NCBI GenBank assembly: GCA_002383605.1
Contig: DFYK01000104.1
Span: 9,195 to 57,412, forward strand
DNA: 48,218 nt
Reading direction: 5' to 3'
Source of the DNA: Proteiniphilum sp. UBA4084
Lineage (GTDB): Bacteria; Bacteroidota; Bacteroidia; Bacteroidales; Dysgonomonadaceae
Made by a program: the position numbers and the translations under genes. Below are positions 1-8,570 of the stretch, piece after piece. Position 1 is the first letter of the stretch. Each line of letters opens with the position of its first letter. A model generated the notes under the pieces. That model saw nothing but the letters and a program-made list of their open reading frames with translations. It was not told the DNA's origin and searched no databases.

Positions 1-1
1 C

Positions 2-106
2 GAAAAGAAAGAGAAAAAACAGAAACCCGAGAAACAAGAGGGCGGATTTTTCACAAAGATAGAAGATGTTTTCGGGGGTATTTTCTCGGAAGAGGATGAT
101 GAGTAA
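2..106 (+). CDS. ftsA: Cell division protein FtsA, C-terminal end (partial)
   Basis: An open frame enters from the left edge and stops at the TAA at 104-106, giving the last 34 residues. They are a lysine/glutamate-rich linker followed by a short tail, GGFFTKIEDVFGGIFSEEDDE. FtsA is the actin-like membrane anchor of the Z ring; a charged linker ending in an amphipathic, membrane-targeting helix is typical of its C terminus. The identification rests mainly on position, since ftsA directly precedes ftsZ in Bacteroidetes, plus the tail type. Only this tail is visible, so no catalytic motif can be checked. It lies immediately upstream of, or slightly overlaps, the ftsZ start. Confidence 0.7.
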   Translation, partial: EKKEKKQKPEKQEGGFFTKIEDVFGGIFSEEDDE

Positions 107-125
107 CAGAGAAAATTTAGAAGCA

Positions 126-1418
126 ATGAACGACGACATATTGGATTTTCAGATAGAGAGCCACACCAACGCCATCATCAAGGTGATTGGCGTTGGCGGT
201 GGCGGCGGTAATGCCGTGAACCACATGTTTCAGGAAGGGATACACGATGTCTCTTTCGCATTGTGCAATACCGATCACCAGGCGCTGATGGAGTCACCCG
301 TGCCCATGAAAATACAATTGGGTGAAAATACCACCGGCGGACTGGGAGCAGGCAACAAGCCGGAAGTGGCCCAAAAAGCCGCAGAGGAAAGCGTGGAGAG
401 GATCGAAGAATTGCTGAGTGATGGTACACGCATGGTTTTTATCACTGCTGGTATGGGTGGTGGAACAGGAACAGGAGCAGCGCCTGTTGTGGCTCGCGTA
501 GCCAAGGAAATGGGTATCCTCACAGTGGGCATCGTCACCATTCCTTTTATGTTCGAAGGACCCCGAAAAATTGTACAGGCGGTGAAGGGTGTAGAGGAGA
601 TTGCCCGAAATGTGGATGCACTCCTGGTTATCAATAACGAACGGTTGCGTGATATATACAGCGACCTGACTATGCTGAATGCTTTTGCCCGTGCCGACGA
701 TACGCTGGCAACCGCTGCAAGAAGCATTGCCGAGATCATCACCCTGCATGGCCACGTGAACCTCGACTTTGCCGATGTGAATACCACGCTGAAAGACGGC
801 GGTGTGGCCATCATGAGCAGTGGGCTGGGTAAAGGGGAAGATCGTATCAACGACGCGATAAAGAATGCATTGCATTCCCCTCTCCTCAATAACAACGATG
901 TGTTCAGCGCCAAGAAGATATTGATTAACCTCTCATTTGGAGAAGAAAATCCGCTGATGATGGAAGAGATGAACGCCTTGCACGATTTTATGTCGAAGTT
1001 CAGCAGGGAAATAGAAGTGATTTGGGGAGCAGCCGTGGAAGAATCTCTTGCCAAAGAAGTAAAAGTAACACTGCTTGCTACCGGCTTTTCTATCACCAGT
1101 GTGCCGGGCGTAAAGGAACATCACGAGGAGAAGACCCGGGCAGAAGAGATCCAGGAACAAATTGAACGGGATGAGAAACTGGCACAGGAAAAACGGGATA
1201 AGATTCTGATTGAGAAGTATTATGGTAAGACAGGATTGAAAACGCTTACCACCGTAAATTACCAGCTTGAACCATTTGTGCTGAACATCGATGAACTGGA
1301 TGACGACAAATTGCTTGAGGCACTGGAAAAAATACCGGTTTTTAAAAGGGAAGCCGGTTTCAATCCCCGCGCTTTCCAGTCTGAATCGCTTTCACAATCC
1401 TCCTCATTATTCGATTGA
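126..1418 (+). CDS. ftsZ: Cell division protein FtsZ
   Basis: Tubulin-like GTPase that polymerises at midcell into the Z ring and recruits the divisome. With the start at 126 it has 430 residues. The glycine-rich N-terminal nucleotide loop (VIGVGGGGGNAVNHM) is near residues 20-34, the tubulin signature GGGTGTG at about 111-117, and the T7 synergy-loop sequence NLDFADV follows in the middle. The C-terminal ~100 residues are a charged linker and a short conserved peptide (KIPVFKR). The frame is open back to 66, and an ATG at 99 overlaps the ftsA stop. I prefer 126 because MNDDILDF resembles the N terminus of Bacteroides FtsZ; 99 is possible. Probably cotranscribed with ftsA; yqeY follows after a 197-base hairpin-rich gap. 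Confidence 0.96.
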   Translation: MNDDILDFQIESHTNAIIKVIGVGGGGGNAVNHMFQEGIHDVSFALCNTDHQALMESPVPMKIQLGENTTGGLGAGNKPEVAQKAAEESVERIEELLSDGTRMVFITAGMGGGTGTGAAPVVARVAKEMGILTVGIVTIPFMFEGPRKIVQAVKGVEEIARNVDALLVINNERLRDIYSDLTMLNAFARADDTLATAARSIAEIITLHGHVNLDFADVNTTLKDGGVAIMSSGLGKGEDRINDAIKNALHSPLLNNNDVFSAKKILINLSFGEENPLMMEEMNALHDFMSKFSREIEVIWGAAVEESLAKEVKVTLLATGFSITSVPGVKEHHEEKTRAEEIQEQIERDEKLAQEKRDKILIEKYYGKTGLKTLTTVNYQLEPFVLNIDELDDDKLLEALEKIPVFKREAGFNPRAFQSESLSQSSSLFD

Positions 1419-1429
1419 GTTGTTCGATT

Positions 1430-1605
1430 GTTATTCAAATTTACTGCGTAAATTTAGATGTTTGCTGCGTTCGGCAAATTCAAACAAGTTTGATTTGCAC
1501 TCACTTATCGCAAACATTCAGTAGTTACGTGCGAAGCGCAAATAACGGCTTCAGCCGAATAACGCGCAGCGAACAACGTGAACGAAGTGGACAATTAACA
1601 AATAA
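1430..1605. repeat. Hairpin-rich, REP-like intergenic element between ftsZ and yqeY
   Basis: This gap is packed with short inverted repeats. AAATTTAC/GTAAATTT (1437-1444 and 1448-1455) is perfect with a 3-base loop. TTTGC/GCAAA pairs at 1461-1465 and 1474-1478, TCAAAC/GTTTGA at 1480-1485 and 1488-1493, and CGGCT/AGCCG at 1546-1550 and 1553-1557. The phrase GCGAAGCG and variants (GCGCAGCGAAC, GTGAACGAAG) recur, and a similar phrase occurs upstream of pgk near 36,410. No ORF here resembles a protein. It could be a dispersed REP-like element or a folded intercistronic RNA; which one is not decidable from one copy. Confidence 0.4.
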
Positions 1606-1615
1606 TCTATAGAGT

Positions 1616-2059
1616 ATGTTAGAGACTATAACCGAGGACATAAAAAAAGCCATGCTTGCCAAAGACAAAGTACGTCTGGAAGCATTGAGGGGTATCAAGA
1701 AAGAGTTGCTGGAGGCAAAAACAGCGAAGGGAGCATCCGGTGAACTTTTGAATGAGGCAGCTACAGCCATTCTGCAAAAAATGGTGAAACAGCGCAAAGA
1801 TAGTGCAGAGATTTATACCACACAGAACAGACCCGACCTGGCAGAGTCAGAGATTGAACAAATGAAGGTAATTCAGGAGTACCTCCCGGCGCAACTCACC
1901 CCCGATGAACTGGAGAATGAGGTGAAACTGATCATTGCTGAAACCGGTGCTACCTCCATGAAGGAAATGGGTAAGGTGATGGGACTAGCTTCCAGGCAGC
2001 TGGCAGGCAAGTCAGAAGGTAGGGCCATCTCAGAGATGGTGAAGAAGTTGCTCGCGTGA
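1616..2059 (+). CDS. yqeY: GatB/YqeY domain-containing protein
   Basis: A 147-residue, mostly helical, lysine-rich protein of the stand-alone YqeY family. It resembles the C-terminal tail domain of the GatB subunit of the tRNA amidotransferase. Recognisable features are the N-terminal stretch MLETITEDIKKAMLAKDKVRLEALRGIKKEL, split here by description: an initial helix and then the conserved RLEALRGIKKEL segment. Later come EYLPAQLT and the C-terminal GKVMG...GKSEGR...VKKLL pattern. Full length for the family. The exact role is not settled; tRNA-related functions have been proposed. It follows ftsZ on the same strand and is convergent with the gene at 2070-2777, with only 10 bases between the stops. 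Confidence 0.9.
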   Translation: MLETITEDIKKAMLAKDKVRLEALRGIKKELLEAKTAKGASGELLNEAATAILQKMVKQRKDSAEIYTTQNRPDLAESEIEQMKVIQEYLPAQLTPDELENEVKLIIAETGATSMKEMGKVMGLASRQLAGKSEGRAISEMVKKLLA

Positions 2060-2069
2060 AAACATACCA

Positions 2070-2777
2070 TTACATCTTCCTTACATAGGGAACATATACT
2101 TTTTTCATCCTTTTTTCGAGGGGATTTCGCTTGCGAGTCTTTTTTTCCAGTTTTTGTAAGTCGGACAACCTGTTTTTACTCTCTTTGAAATTGTCTGTGA
2201 GGAGCAACAGTGAAATCGTTTCATCATCAATGGTACGAATGGTGAATACGACTGTGCTGTTTTCAATGATGTCGTGCTCGGTCATTGTGATCAGGTATTG
2301 TTTTCCAATGGTATAATCCGCTGAAACAGCGTCGTAACCCAGAGCGGAGACTTTTATTTTTTCCAGCTTGTCGTTTTCTCTGAACCATATCTCACCATCG
2401 TCACCGGTGACTTTTGCTTCAAGCACCTTGTCGGTGTCCGTACAAGCCTCTACAAGGATATTACGGATGGGATAATTGTGGGAACCGACAACTTTTACGA
2501 AACAACTGTCTTTCCGGGAGCTGTCTGTAGCCTGCCAGGCGGACTTTGGACCGGAATAGTCGACAGTCTTCACCAAGATAAAGTGTTCCAGTTGTTCATA
2601 GCTCCCTTCTCCAACCTGTGCAGTGGATAACCCGGCAAAACCGGTGATGCTGAAAAAGGCCTTGTCGCCGGTAAAGGCAAGCGAGTCGTTTCCGTTTTTG
2701 TAGGTTGCGTTCTTTTGCTGAGCTAAAAGCACGACAGTCAGGATGAGATTGCATAGGAGGAGCAGATATTTTTTCAT
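2070..2777 (-). CDS. Secreted hypothetical protein with a carboxypeptidase-regulatory-like fold
   Basis: A 235-residue protein that I do not recognise as a named family. Residues 1-19 (MKKYLLLLCNLILTVVLLA) look like a signal peptide with cleavage before QQK. Residues ~95-170 read like a beta-sandwich of the carboxypeptidase-regulatory type: PIRNILVEACTDTD, then VTGDDGEIWF and IKVSALGYDAVSADYTI, ending in an ITMTEHD strand. Such domains decorate many Bacteroidetes envelope proteins. The last ~45 residues are strongly basic (KKTRKRNPLEKRMKK), unusual for a secreted protein. It stands alone on the minus strand with its own promoter-like sequence. Likely periplasmic or surface-exposed; function unknown. 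Confidence 0.6.
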   Translation of the reverse strand: MKKYLLLLCNLILTVVLLAQQKNATYKNGNDSLAFTGDKAFFSITGFAGLSTAQVGEGSYEQLEHFILVKTVDYSGPKSAWQATDSSRKDSCFVKVVGSHNYPIRNILVEACTDTDKVLEAKVTGDDGEIWFRENDKLEKIKVSALGYDAVSADYTIGKQYLITMTEHDIIENSTVVFTIRTIDDETISLLLLTDNFKESKNRLSDLQKLEKKTRKRNPLEKRMKKVYVPYVRKM

Positions 2778-2805
2778 GAGCCGGGAATGAAATCCGATTA
2801 AAAAA

Positions 2806-2836
2806 CAAATGTACGGTTTTTTTTCGCTTCTGTAAA
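2806..2836 (-). promoter_or_regulatory. Bacteroidetes-type promoter of the 2070-2777 gene
   Basis: On the minus strand a perfect TACATTTG (-7 consensus TAnnTTTG) lies at 2806-2813 and TTTA (-33 consensus TTTG) at 2833-2836, spaced by 19 bases. The predicted transcript start is about 20 bases before the ATG. Confidence 0.55.
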
Positions 2837-2878
2837 GGGCGATATGTTAAAACTGGCATGCGATGAAGGATGTGGAAT

Positions 2879-2917
2879 AAAAAAAGCAGGAAGTGAAAAT
2901 TGTCGTTCACTTCCTGC
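2879..2917 (-). terminator. Rho-independent terminator after susD
   Basis: A perfect 12-bp stem GCAGGAAGTGAA/TTCACTTCCTGC (2886-2897 and 2906-2917, 8-base loop) is followed on the minus strand by a run of seven T. It sits 22 bases beyond the susD stop. Confidence 0.85.
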
Positions 2918-2939
2918 CTGCTAAGCTTGTTGATTCAGA

Positions 2940-4787
2940 TTATGGCTTATCCCACCATATCCTGCCTTCCGTTCTGTCCACTGCAGTACCGTAATTCGGA
3001 TCTGCCTTCAGTGATTCCACTGCGGCATTGAAATTTTCAACATTGGCCGTGTTGGGTGTAGGGAGCACGTTTCTTCTGGGAATAACAAGGGCGTCGCCAC
3101 CCGATTTCAATTCCTCAAAAAAGGCAACTCCGTTTTCCGGTTCCGGTTGCGGTTTGAATGCAGGCAATCCGGTACGTTTCCAGTAGGCCCACGCTTCTTC
3201 GGGACGCATAAAAAGGTTTACCCACTGCTGTGAAATAATTTTTTCCAGGGAGACGGACTGAAATTCCGGTCGTGCCAGGTATGCATCGATTTTTGCTGTA
3301 GTAATAGGATTGTAATTGTCGCTGTTTTCGTTCATCGCCGAAGGCACACCCATATCTTCAGCCCAGTTTTGATATTGTTCCATTGAAGCACGGATGCCAT
3401 CACGGAACCAGGTCAACGCTGTTTTACCTCCCATGGCACTTCCTTTTTTCTGTGCAATTTCAGCCATCATAAAGCATACCTCGGGGTAGGTAATTAGCGG
3501 GGTAAAGAGGGTGATTGCATCCTGAGATACATCATAAAGTGCCTGATCTTCCTTCTCACGAACGCCAAGCGTATTGCTTACTTTTCCACCGTTTTTCACA
3601 TAAAAACGACTTTCGATCTGGCTGTTGTTTCGAACGGTCATGGTCTGGGCAACCCCCTTGTCATCCACATAAGGAATTGTAAAATAAGCTGTGGTGGACC
3701 ACAGACTATTGGTACTGTCCGGATTTGCTGCCATACCCACATAACGATCTGTCCATTGCGAAAAATTTTTGTCGTAGTTGGGGTAATATTTCTTTAACGT
3801 AGCAAAGACCGCATCATTCTCCGTGTTGTTGTTTCCGTTGCCAAAGCCGTTGCGGCGTACCAATATCGGTAGTCGCGGGTCGTTGTACTTTTTCAGGTAA
3901 TTCACCAGTGCACGGGAGGCCACATAGCTGGTTGTCAACGCCTGCATGTCATCCGTATTGTTGTTGTGCTCATTGGGATGATGATAGATTGCTGACTGAT
4001 CATGTGAGGAAATAATACCTCCCGGGTGTGCGAGTGCGTCGGTGATCACGCTGTTATAAAAGGCATTGTCAGCCTTTTCCAGACGCTGTGCCATCTTGAT
4101 ACGCAAGGTGTTCCCGAAGCGAATCCATTTTGAGACGTTACCTGCATAGAAGAAGTCGTTCCTGCCCAGGTTGTACTGGTTTTCATTTGAACTCTGTAAC
4201 AAGGCCACGTTCTCTTTTATCTTTTCGTCGAATACCTTGTAAAGCGCTTTCCCATTGATATCCTGCTGATACAAGTCATACCGGGGAGTGCCAATCCCTT
4301 CGCTGGCAAGCTTCAGTCCTTCGGTATAAGGTGCAGCACCATAGGCATCGAACATAAGCCAGGCTTCATAGGTTTCCAGAATATTGGCGATTGCGGCTAC
4401 ATCCTGATAGCGTTCCTTCTCTGGATTCAATGGAATTACCGTGTTTACCAGATAACGCAACCTGAGACCAATTTGGCCGAAGTAGTCGCTGTAATAAGGC
4501 GTGTAAGGTGATGGGCGGGCATTGTTTTTGGAATTGATATAGATACTGGCAGAAGCGCCTTCACTGCCCACAATATATTGCATTATCTGCATCACGCCGC
4601 TGTACTTACCTGTAAGATGGTGACGTTGTGAATTATTCCAGTTCTCAGTGGCTCCGGTGAAGGCATTTCTAGGATCTACGGTACCCAATAGTTCCGGGTT
4701 GGTATTTAGCTCCCGGTAATCATCCAGACAACCTGTAGCGAGGAAGAGGAACGTAAAGCTTAATATGATATATTTAATCTGATTCAT
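2940..4787 (-). CDS. SusD/RagB family outer-membrane lipoprotein
   Basis: Nutrient-binding surface lipoprotein that forms the lid on a SusC-type TonB-dependent transporter. 615 residues. The N terminus is a lipoprotein signal with lipobox LATGC (acylated Cys20) followed by acidic residues. The sequence has the SusD-like pattern of an N-terminal 'NTNPE' segment, TPR-like helical regions (for example the segment around APYTEGLKLASEG), and a C-terminal part with QQWVNLFMRPEEAWAYWKRTG, characteristic of the SusD-like 2 subgroup. It lies directly downstream of the SusC-like gene (85 bases), the usual order, so the two form one transcription unit ending at the terminator at 2879-2917. No glycoside hydrolase or protease is adjacent, so the substrate (glycan or peptide) cannot be assigned. 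Confidence 0.93.
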   Translation of the reverse strand: MNQIKYIILSFTFLFLATGCLDDYRELNTNPELLGTVDPRNAFTGATENWNNSQRHHLTGKYSGVMQIMQYIVGSEGASASIYINSKNNARPSPYTPYYSDYFGQIGLRLRYLVNTVIPLNPEKERYQDVAAIANILETYEAWLMFDAYGAAPYTEGLKLASEGIGTPRYDLYQQDINGKALYKVFDEKIKENVALLQSSNENQYNLGRNDFFYAGNVSKWIRFGNTLRIKMAQRLEKADNAFYNSVITDALAHPGGIISSHDQSAIYHHPNEHNNNTDDMQALTTSYVASRALVNYLKKYNDPRLPILVRRNGFGNGNNNTENDAVFATLKKYYPNYDKNFSQWTDRYVGMAANPDSTNSLWSTTAYFTIPYVDDKGVAQTMTVRNNSQIESRFYVKNGGKVSNTLGVREKEDQALYDVSQDAITLFTPLITYPEVCFMMAEIAQKKGSAMGGKTALTWFRDGIRASMEQYQNWAEDMGVPSAMNENSDNYNPITTAKIDAYLARPEFQSVSLEKIISQQWVNLFMRPEEAWAYWKRTGLPAFKPQPEPENGVAFFEELKSGGDALVIPRRNVLPTPNTANVENFNAAVESLKADPNYGTAVDRTEGRIWWDKP

Positions 4788-4872
4788 ACTATTTATTTTT
4801 TTAAAATTATAGTTTATGGAACGTGTATTGATACTGTTTTACGGACAATTCAAATACTCGTTTCATCTTTTT

Positions 4873-7131
4873 TTAGAACCTAAGTGTAAAGTTAACGGCG
4901 TACGTCCGTGCAAAAGGAACAGTTCCGATGTCCATGGGAGTAAGCGGGTTGTTGTTGGAAATGGACGCAGGATTGAGACCGTCAGTTAGTTTATTGATCA
5001 AATAACCCAGGTTGCGACCTGTTAACCCTATCCTGAAGTAATTGACTCCCAATTTGCCAAGGACTGATTCCGGTAAACGGTACCCAAGGGTAACCTCGCG
5101 CAGTGCAAACCAGGTATTATCTTGTAAACCCAACTCAGCAGGCATCCCCCATCCCAGATTATAAGTATAGAAGGCACCAGCAGGCATAGGACGAATACCT
5201 TTTTCGAGCGCTTCCTTATAAGTCAGACCGCTCACATCAATGGTTGTATTCGGATTACTGGCAAGCGGAGCTGTGGATCCCTCGTCAAATACACCGTCGA
5301 GAGGATACACATCATAGACCGTTTCACCCTTGTAATTGATTCTTTGCCATCCGCCGTTTTCCTGGTCACGGCCATACAGTGAGGATTTAAGTGTACCCCT
5401 TGAAGAAGCATACTTATAGGTGTTGGAGAAAAAGTTTCCTCCCACACGTCCGTCTACAAGCGCATAAAAATCGAAATTCTTATAGGAAAAGGATGTATTG
5501 AAGCTCAGGAGGAAGTCAGGCTCTACTTTACCCAATTCTACCCTGTCAGGAACACCCTTGTCGTAGTTGGTGGTGTAACCGTAAATAGGTACGCTGTTGG
5601 GACTCCCTACTTTCCCCCAATAGGAGATAAGCGGTTTACCGTTTCTGGGGTCAGCGGGATCGGCTTCATTCTGGTAACGGGCGATGGCTGCACCGTATGG
5701 GTTGTTGTATGGGGTTGTTATTACACCGAATTTCCCTCCTTCGTATGCCCAAATCTCCGGGCCTCCATCATACTGACCCATTAAGCGCCATTCCTTTACG
5801 TTCTCATCCAGTTCTATGATCTTTCCACGATTCAGTGAGAAATTGGTTCCCACCGTCCAACGTAAATCTGCCGTTCTGACCGGAGTGCCTTCAATCATCA
5901 ATTCTACACCTTGATTCTGGATATTTCCGGCATTGATCAGCTGGCTGCTGGCACCAGCTTCGGTTACCGCTTCCACGGTGAGTATCTGGTTTTTCGTGTT
6001 TGTTTTGTAATAGGCAAAGTCGATGTTCAACCTTTCGTCAAAGAATCGCAAATCTGTTCCCAGTTCTATTGATTGTTGAATTTCAGGCTTCAGGTCATTG
6101 TTCCATGCAGTGCCCAGGTTGGGATTTGCAATCAAAACACTTTCTCTGTTGGGGTCGTACTGTGCACTTTGTGAGAAAACGCCAAACCCACGGGTGGTGG
6201 CATAAGCTGCCGTCCCCATACCCACGCGGGAAAGAGACGCCCTGAGTTTGCCATATGATAACCAGTCGGGAATATCAAATGTATCGGTAAAAACCCACGA
6301 AGCGTTGGCCGAGGGGTAGAAAACAGTGTAATTGTTCATGCCTGTCTCCATGTATGATGGATAAGTAAGCGTGGACAACCAGTCGTTACGTCCCGTGATT
6401 TCAAGAAACAGCTGATCTCTCCAGGCAAAGTTCAAAATGGCCGACAGACCGAATGCCTGATTGTTGCGTGGTGTGTAATCGAAATTAGGAGTGATCCTGT
6501 TTACTGAGTTGGAGAAGGCAAAGACTGCCGGAGACACCAGTCCGCCGTTTGTACTCTTGTTCCAGGAGTGTGACTCTTTATTTCCATAGAGTTCTGCTGC
6601 CAGAATCCCGTCTACTGTAATGGCTTCATCACCAAGCTGCAGTTTGTTCTCCATGGATTGCAGCATACCCAGAAAGTTGTAAGATCCTGAGTTGTTTCCT
6701 CCTCTGCCGTAGCCGCCGCTGCCTGTTGGCCCATAGTTTGCACCCTGGCCGTATGATTGCCACATGGTAGAAATGCCATAATAGTTATAGTTACCTTGTA
6801 GGCTTGCTGTCAGTTTGGGAGCGATCTTGGCCCTGAGGGTAACATTGCTTAGCAGTGAGTTTTCCGACCGTTGATCCAGATTCATGTCCCGGTTGTGAAG
6901 GTATCCTCTGAGTATTCCCCAGGGTGTTGTGGTTTCAACAGCTTTTGTTGCAGGGTCGCGGTATAAACTTTCATACGCCTCAATATCCATATTTCGGGGC
7001 GTATAATAGGTAGACATCATTCCCAGGTTTCCTCCCCAGTTCCAACCTCCCTGGTTGGCACCATTCTGTGCCCGCGAAAAAGCATAATTGACACCTGCTT
7101 CAAGAGTGAATACGTCATTTAGCTCAGTCAA
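4873..7131 (-). CDS. SusC-like transporter, C-terminal fragment (beta-barrel)
   Basis: 752 residues from the first ATG after the premature stop; the homologous reading actually extends up to 7272. It holds most of the 22-strand barrel, visible as alternating hydrophobic/aromatic strands separated by long Gly/Asn/Tyr-rich loops (for example the TGSGGYGRGGNNSGSYNF loop). It includes segments such as NDWLSTL, SYGKLRASLSRVG, LKPEIQQSIELG and TDLRFFDERLNIDFAYYKT. The last residue is Phe (NFTLRF), the aromatic C terminus recognised by the BAM machinery. This piece lacks a signal peptide, so it should not reach the outer membrane unless the stop is read through. The start at 7131 is only the first available Met and is not convincing. 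Confidence 0.75.
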   Translation of the reverse strand: MTELNDVFTLEAGVNYAFSRAQNGANQGGWNWGGNLGMMSTYYTPRNMDIEAYESLYRDPATKAVETTTPWGILRGYLHNRDMNLDQRSENSLLSNVTLRAKIAPKLTASLQGNYNYYGISTMWQSYGQGANYGPTGSGGYGRGGNNSGSYNFLGMLQSMENKLQLGDEAITVDGILAAELYGNKESHSWNKSTNGGLVSPAVFAFSNSVNRITPNFDYTPRNNQAFGLSAILNFAWRDQLFLEITGRNDWLSTLTYPSYMETGMNNYTVFYPSANASWVFTDTFDIPDWLSYGKLRASLSRVGMGTAAYATTRGFGVFSQSAQYDPNRESVLIANPNLGTAWNNDLKPEIQQSIELGTDLRFFDERLNIDFAYYKTNTKNQILTVEAVTEAGASSQLINAGNIQNQGVELMIEGTPVRTADLRWTVGTNFSLNRGKIIELDENVKEWRLMGQYDGGPEIWAYEGGKFGVITTPYNNPYGAAIARYQNEADPADPRNGKPLISYWGKVGSPNSVPIYGYTTNYDKGVPDRVELGKVEPDFLLSFNTSFSYKNFDFYALVDGRVGGNFFSNTYKYASSRGTLKSSLYGRDQENGGWQRINYKGETVYDVYPLDGVFDEGSTAPLASNPNTTIDVSGLTYKEALEKGIRPMPAGAFYTYNLGWGMPAELGLQDNTWFALREVTLGYRLPESVLGKLGVNYFRIGLTGRNLGYLINKLTDGLNPASISNNNPLTPMDIGTVPFARTYAVNFTLRF

Positions 7132-7272
7132 TCCTCTAAAAGATATAGAATTGCGTGTAAATTTATTCCTTTTGAATACACCGTTATTATCGGTGTAAGA
7201 ATAGGAGAGACGGAATGATGATTTTTCACCTCCTCCGTTGATGGCAACGTTGGTGGTACTGTTGAGCCCCGA

Positions 7273-8295
7273 TTAGTAGAGTGACTTCCAGTTATCGGGA
7301 TGAGCAATATAAGGGGTTGCCTGTCCGTGTGGCAGGTACTGGTTAATCATTGAGCCATCCATTTTAGGACCGAAGCTGGTGGACGCCTGCTGTAACGATC
7401 CGTCGGCAAGGAATCCTCCTTCATAACCATTGTTGACAGCGCCGGCACCGTATACATTTTGCAGTTCGATGGGTGATTTGTAAATGTTTGTAGTTTCCAG
7501 AATTTGTGAGATCTCAACACCCAGACCCTGTTTGCCATATTTGCCACCTTTCGATTTGATGACAATAGCACCGTTGGCACCACGGGATCCGTAGAGGGCT
7601 GTAGCTGCCGCACCCTTGAGCACTGTCACACTCTCGTAATCGGCAGGATTCAGGTTTTTCAGCTGTGAACCCCAGTCGGTACCGTCCAGAGCACCCCGTA
7701 GCGGTTCCTGAATAATCATACCATCTACCACAAAGATCGGTGAATTGTTCTTGTCAATCGACTTTGCCCCACGGATGGTGATCGAAGAGCTTGAGGTGAC
7801 CCCGGAAGCGCCTGTAAGGTTGATATCCAGACCTGCCACTTTTCCCTGCAGGGCTGTAATCGGGTTGATCGCGTTGATTCGCTCTATTTCAGTTGTGGAA
7901 ACATTTGTTGTCGCATAGCCAACTGAACGCGCTTGTTTGGTAATACCAAGTGCTGTAACTACTATTTCACTCAACATTTCTGAGTCTTCAATCAGCACTA
8001 TATTGATGGTCGTGCGTCCGTTTACCGGAACCTTCTGAGTGGTCATTCCCACATAGCGGAATTCCAGTGTCCCGTTTCCAGGGACATCCGTAAGTACATA
8101 ATTCCCGTCTATATCGGTCACTGTACCTCGTGTGGCATCGTCAGCCATAATGATGGTTGCCCCGATGACAGGTTCATTCCTATTATCCGTCACGGTACCG
8201 CGTACGGTAATATTCTGCGCGGAGACAGACAGGGCGAGTACACTCAATAAGAGTGTGAATATCCCTTTGAAATTTAAGTAATACTTTTTTTTCAT
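7273..8295 (-). CDS. SusC-like transporter, N-terminal fragment (signal, CTD, plug)
   Basis: 340 residues ending at the premature TAA. Residues 1-26 are a signal peptide ending SVSAQ. Residues ~28-110 form the carboxypeptidase-D-like domain (VRGTVTDNRNEPVIGATI and GTVTDIDGNYVL). A TonB-box-like stretch LSEIVVTALGITK follows, then the plug domain with ALQGKVAGLDI, ITIRGAKSI, NNSPIFVVDG and GAAATALYGSRGANGAI, ending at the first barrel strands. Alone it would give a plug without a pore and would not be a transporter. In a functional SusC this part docks TonB and gates the barrel. Confidence 0.85.
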   Translation of the reverse strand: MKKKYYLNFKGIFTLLLSVLALSVSAQNITVRGTVTDNRNEPVIGATIIMADDATRGTVTDIDGNYVLTDVPGNGTLEFRYVGMTTQKVPVNGRTTINIVLIEDSEMLSEIVVTALGITKQARSVGYATTNVSTTEIERINAINPITALQGKVAGLDINLTGASGVTSSSSITIRGAKSIDKNNSPIFVVDGMIIQEPLRGALDGTDWGSQLKNLNPADYESVTVLKGAAATALYGSRGANGAIVIKSKGGKYGKQGLGVEISQILETTNIYKSPIELQNVYGAGAVNNGYEGGFLADGSLQQASTSFGPKMDGSMINQYLPHGQATPYIAHPDNWKSLY

Positions 8296-8503
8296 TCTTT
8301 TTTAATTGAAAATTGATGAATAAGGATTGGTTCTCTCAATAATGTTATTCCTTGAAATGTAAAAACACTTTGATTTTCAGGGTTCTTTCATATTCTATTT
8401 ATATTATCGTGCATTAATCGATACTCTTTTAAATAAATTATGCGAATTTAGCGACTATTTGTGAAATAGTTTATTAAATATCCATTTTTAACATTGAACA
8501 TGA

Positions 8504-8534
8504 AAAAACTCCTCACTTTTAGTGAGGAGTTTTT
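8504..8534 (-). terminator. Terminator downstream of trxB
   Basis: A perfect 14-bp stem AAAAACTCCTCACT/AGTGAGGAGTTTTT (8504-8517 and 8521-8534) with a TTT loop, 37 bases past the trxB stop. The terminal T run is part of the stem. It separates trxB from the SusC promoter region; a second small palindrome, CTATTT-GTG-AAATAG, lies at 8455-8469. Confidence 0.88.
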
Positions 8535-8570
8535 AAAATATCCATAAAGCAATTGAGAATAACTTATGAT

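Larger units (their letters stand above)
4873..8295 (-). pseudogene. SusC/RagA family TonB-linked outer-membrane transporter interrupted by an in-frame TAA
   Basis: Two open frames, 7273-8295 and 4873-7131, are in the same minus-strand frame and together give an ~1140-codon SusC protein. They are separated only by a TAA at 7273-7275. The sequence between (SGLNSTTNVAINGGGEKSS, then FRLSYSYTDNNGVFKR) is typical SusC sequence read straight through the stop. Family members usually have Gln or another residue here, as in '..LYQSG..'; CAA to TAA would be a single C-to-T change. No frameshift is needed. TAA is used as a normal stop elsewhere in the window, so recoding is unlikely. It may be a real inactivating mutation, strain variation or a base error. 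The 275-base upstream region has only a weak -7-like match (TAAATTCG on the minus strand, 8443-8450). Confidence 0.88.

Noticed and set aside
275..1096. A 273-codon open frame antisense to ftsZ
   Set aside because: It lies wholly inside ftsZ, is serine/alanine-rich from reverse reading, and shows no domain or promoter.
7273..7275. Stop-codon recoding in SusC (readthrough)
   Set aside because: TAA ends other genes here (for example yebC-side and nifJ stops) and no recoding structure is evident; a point mutation or base error is simpler.
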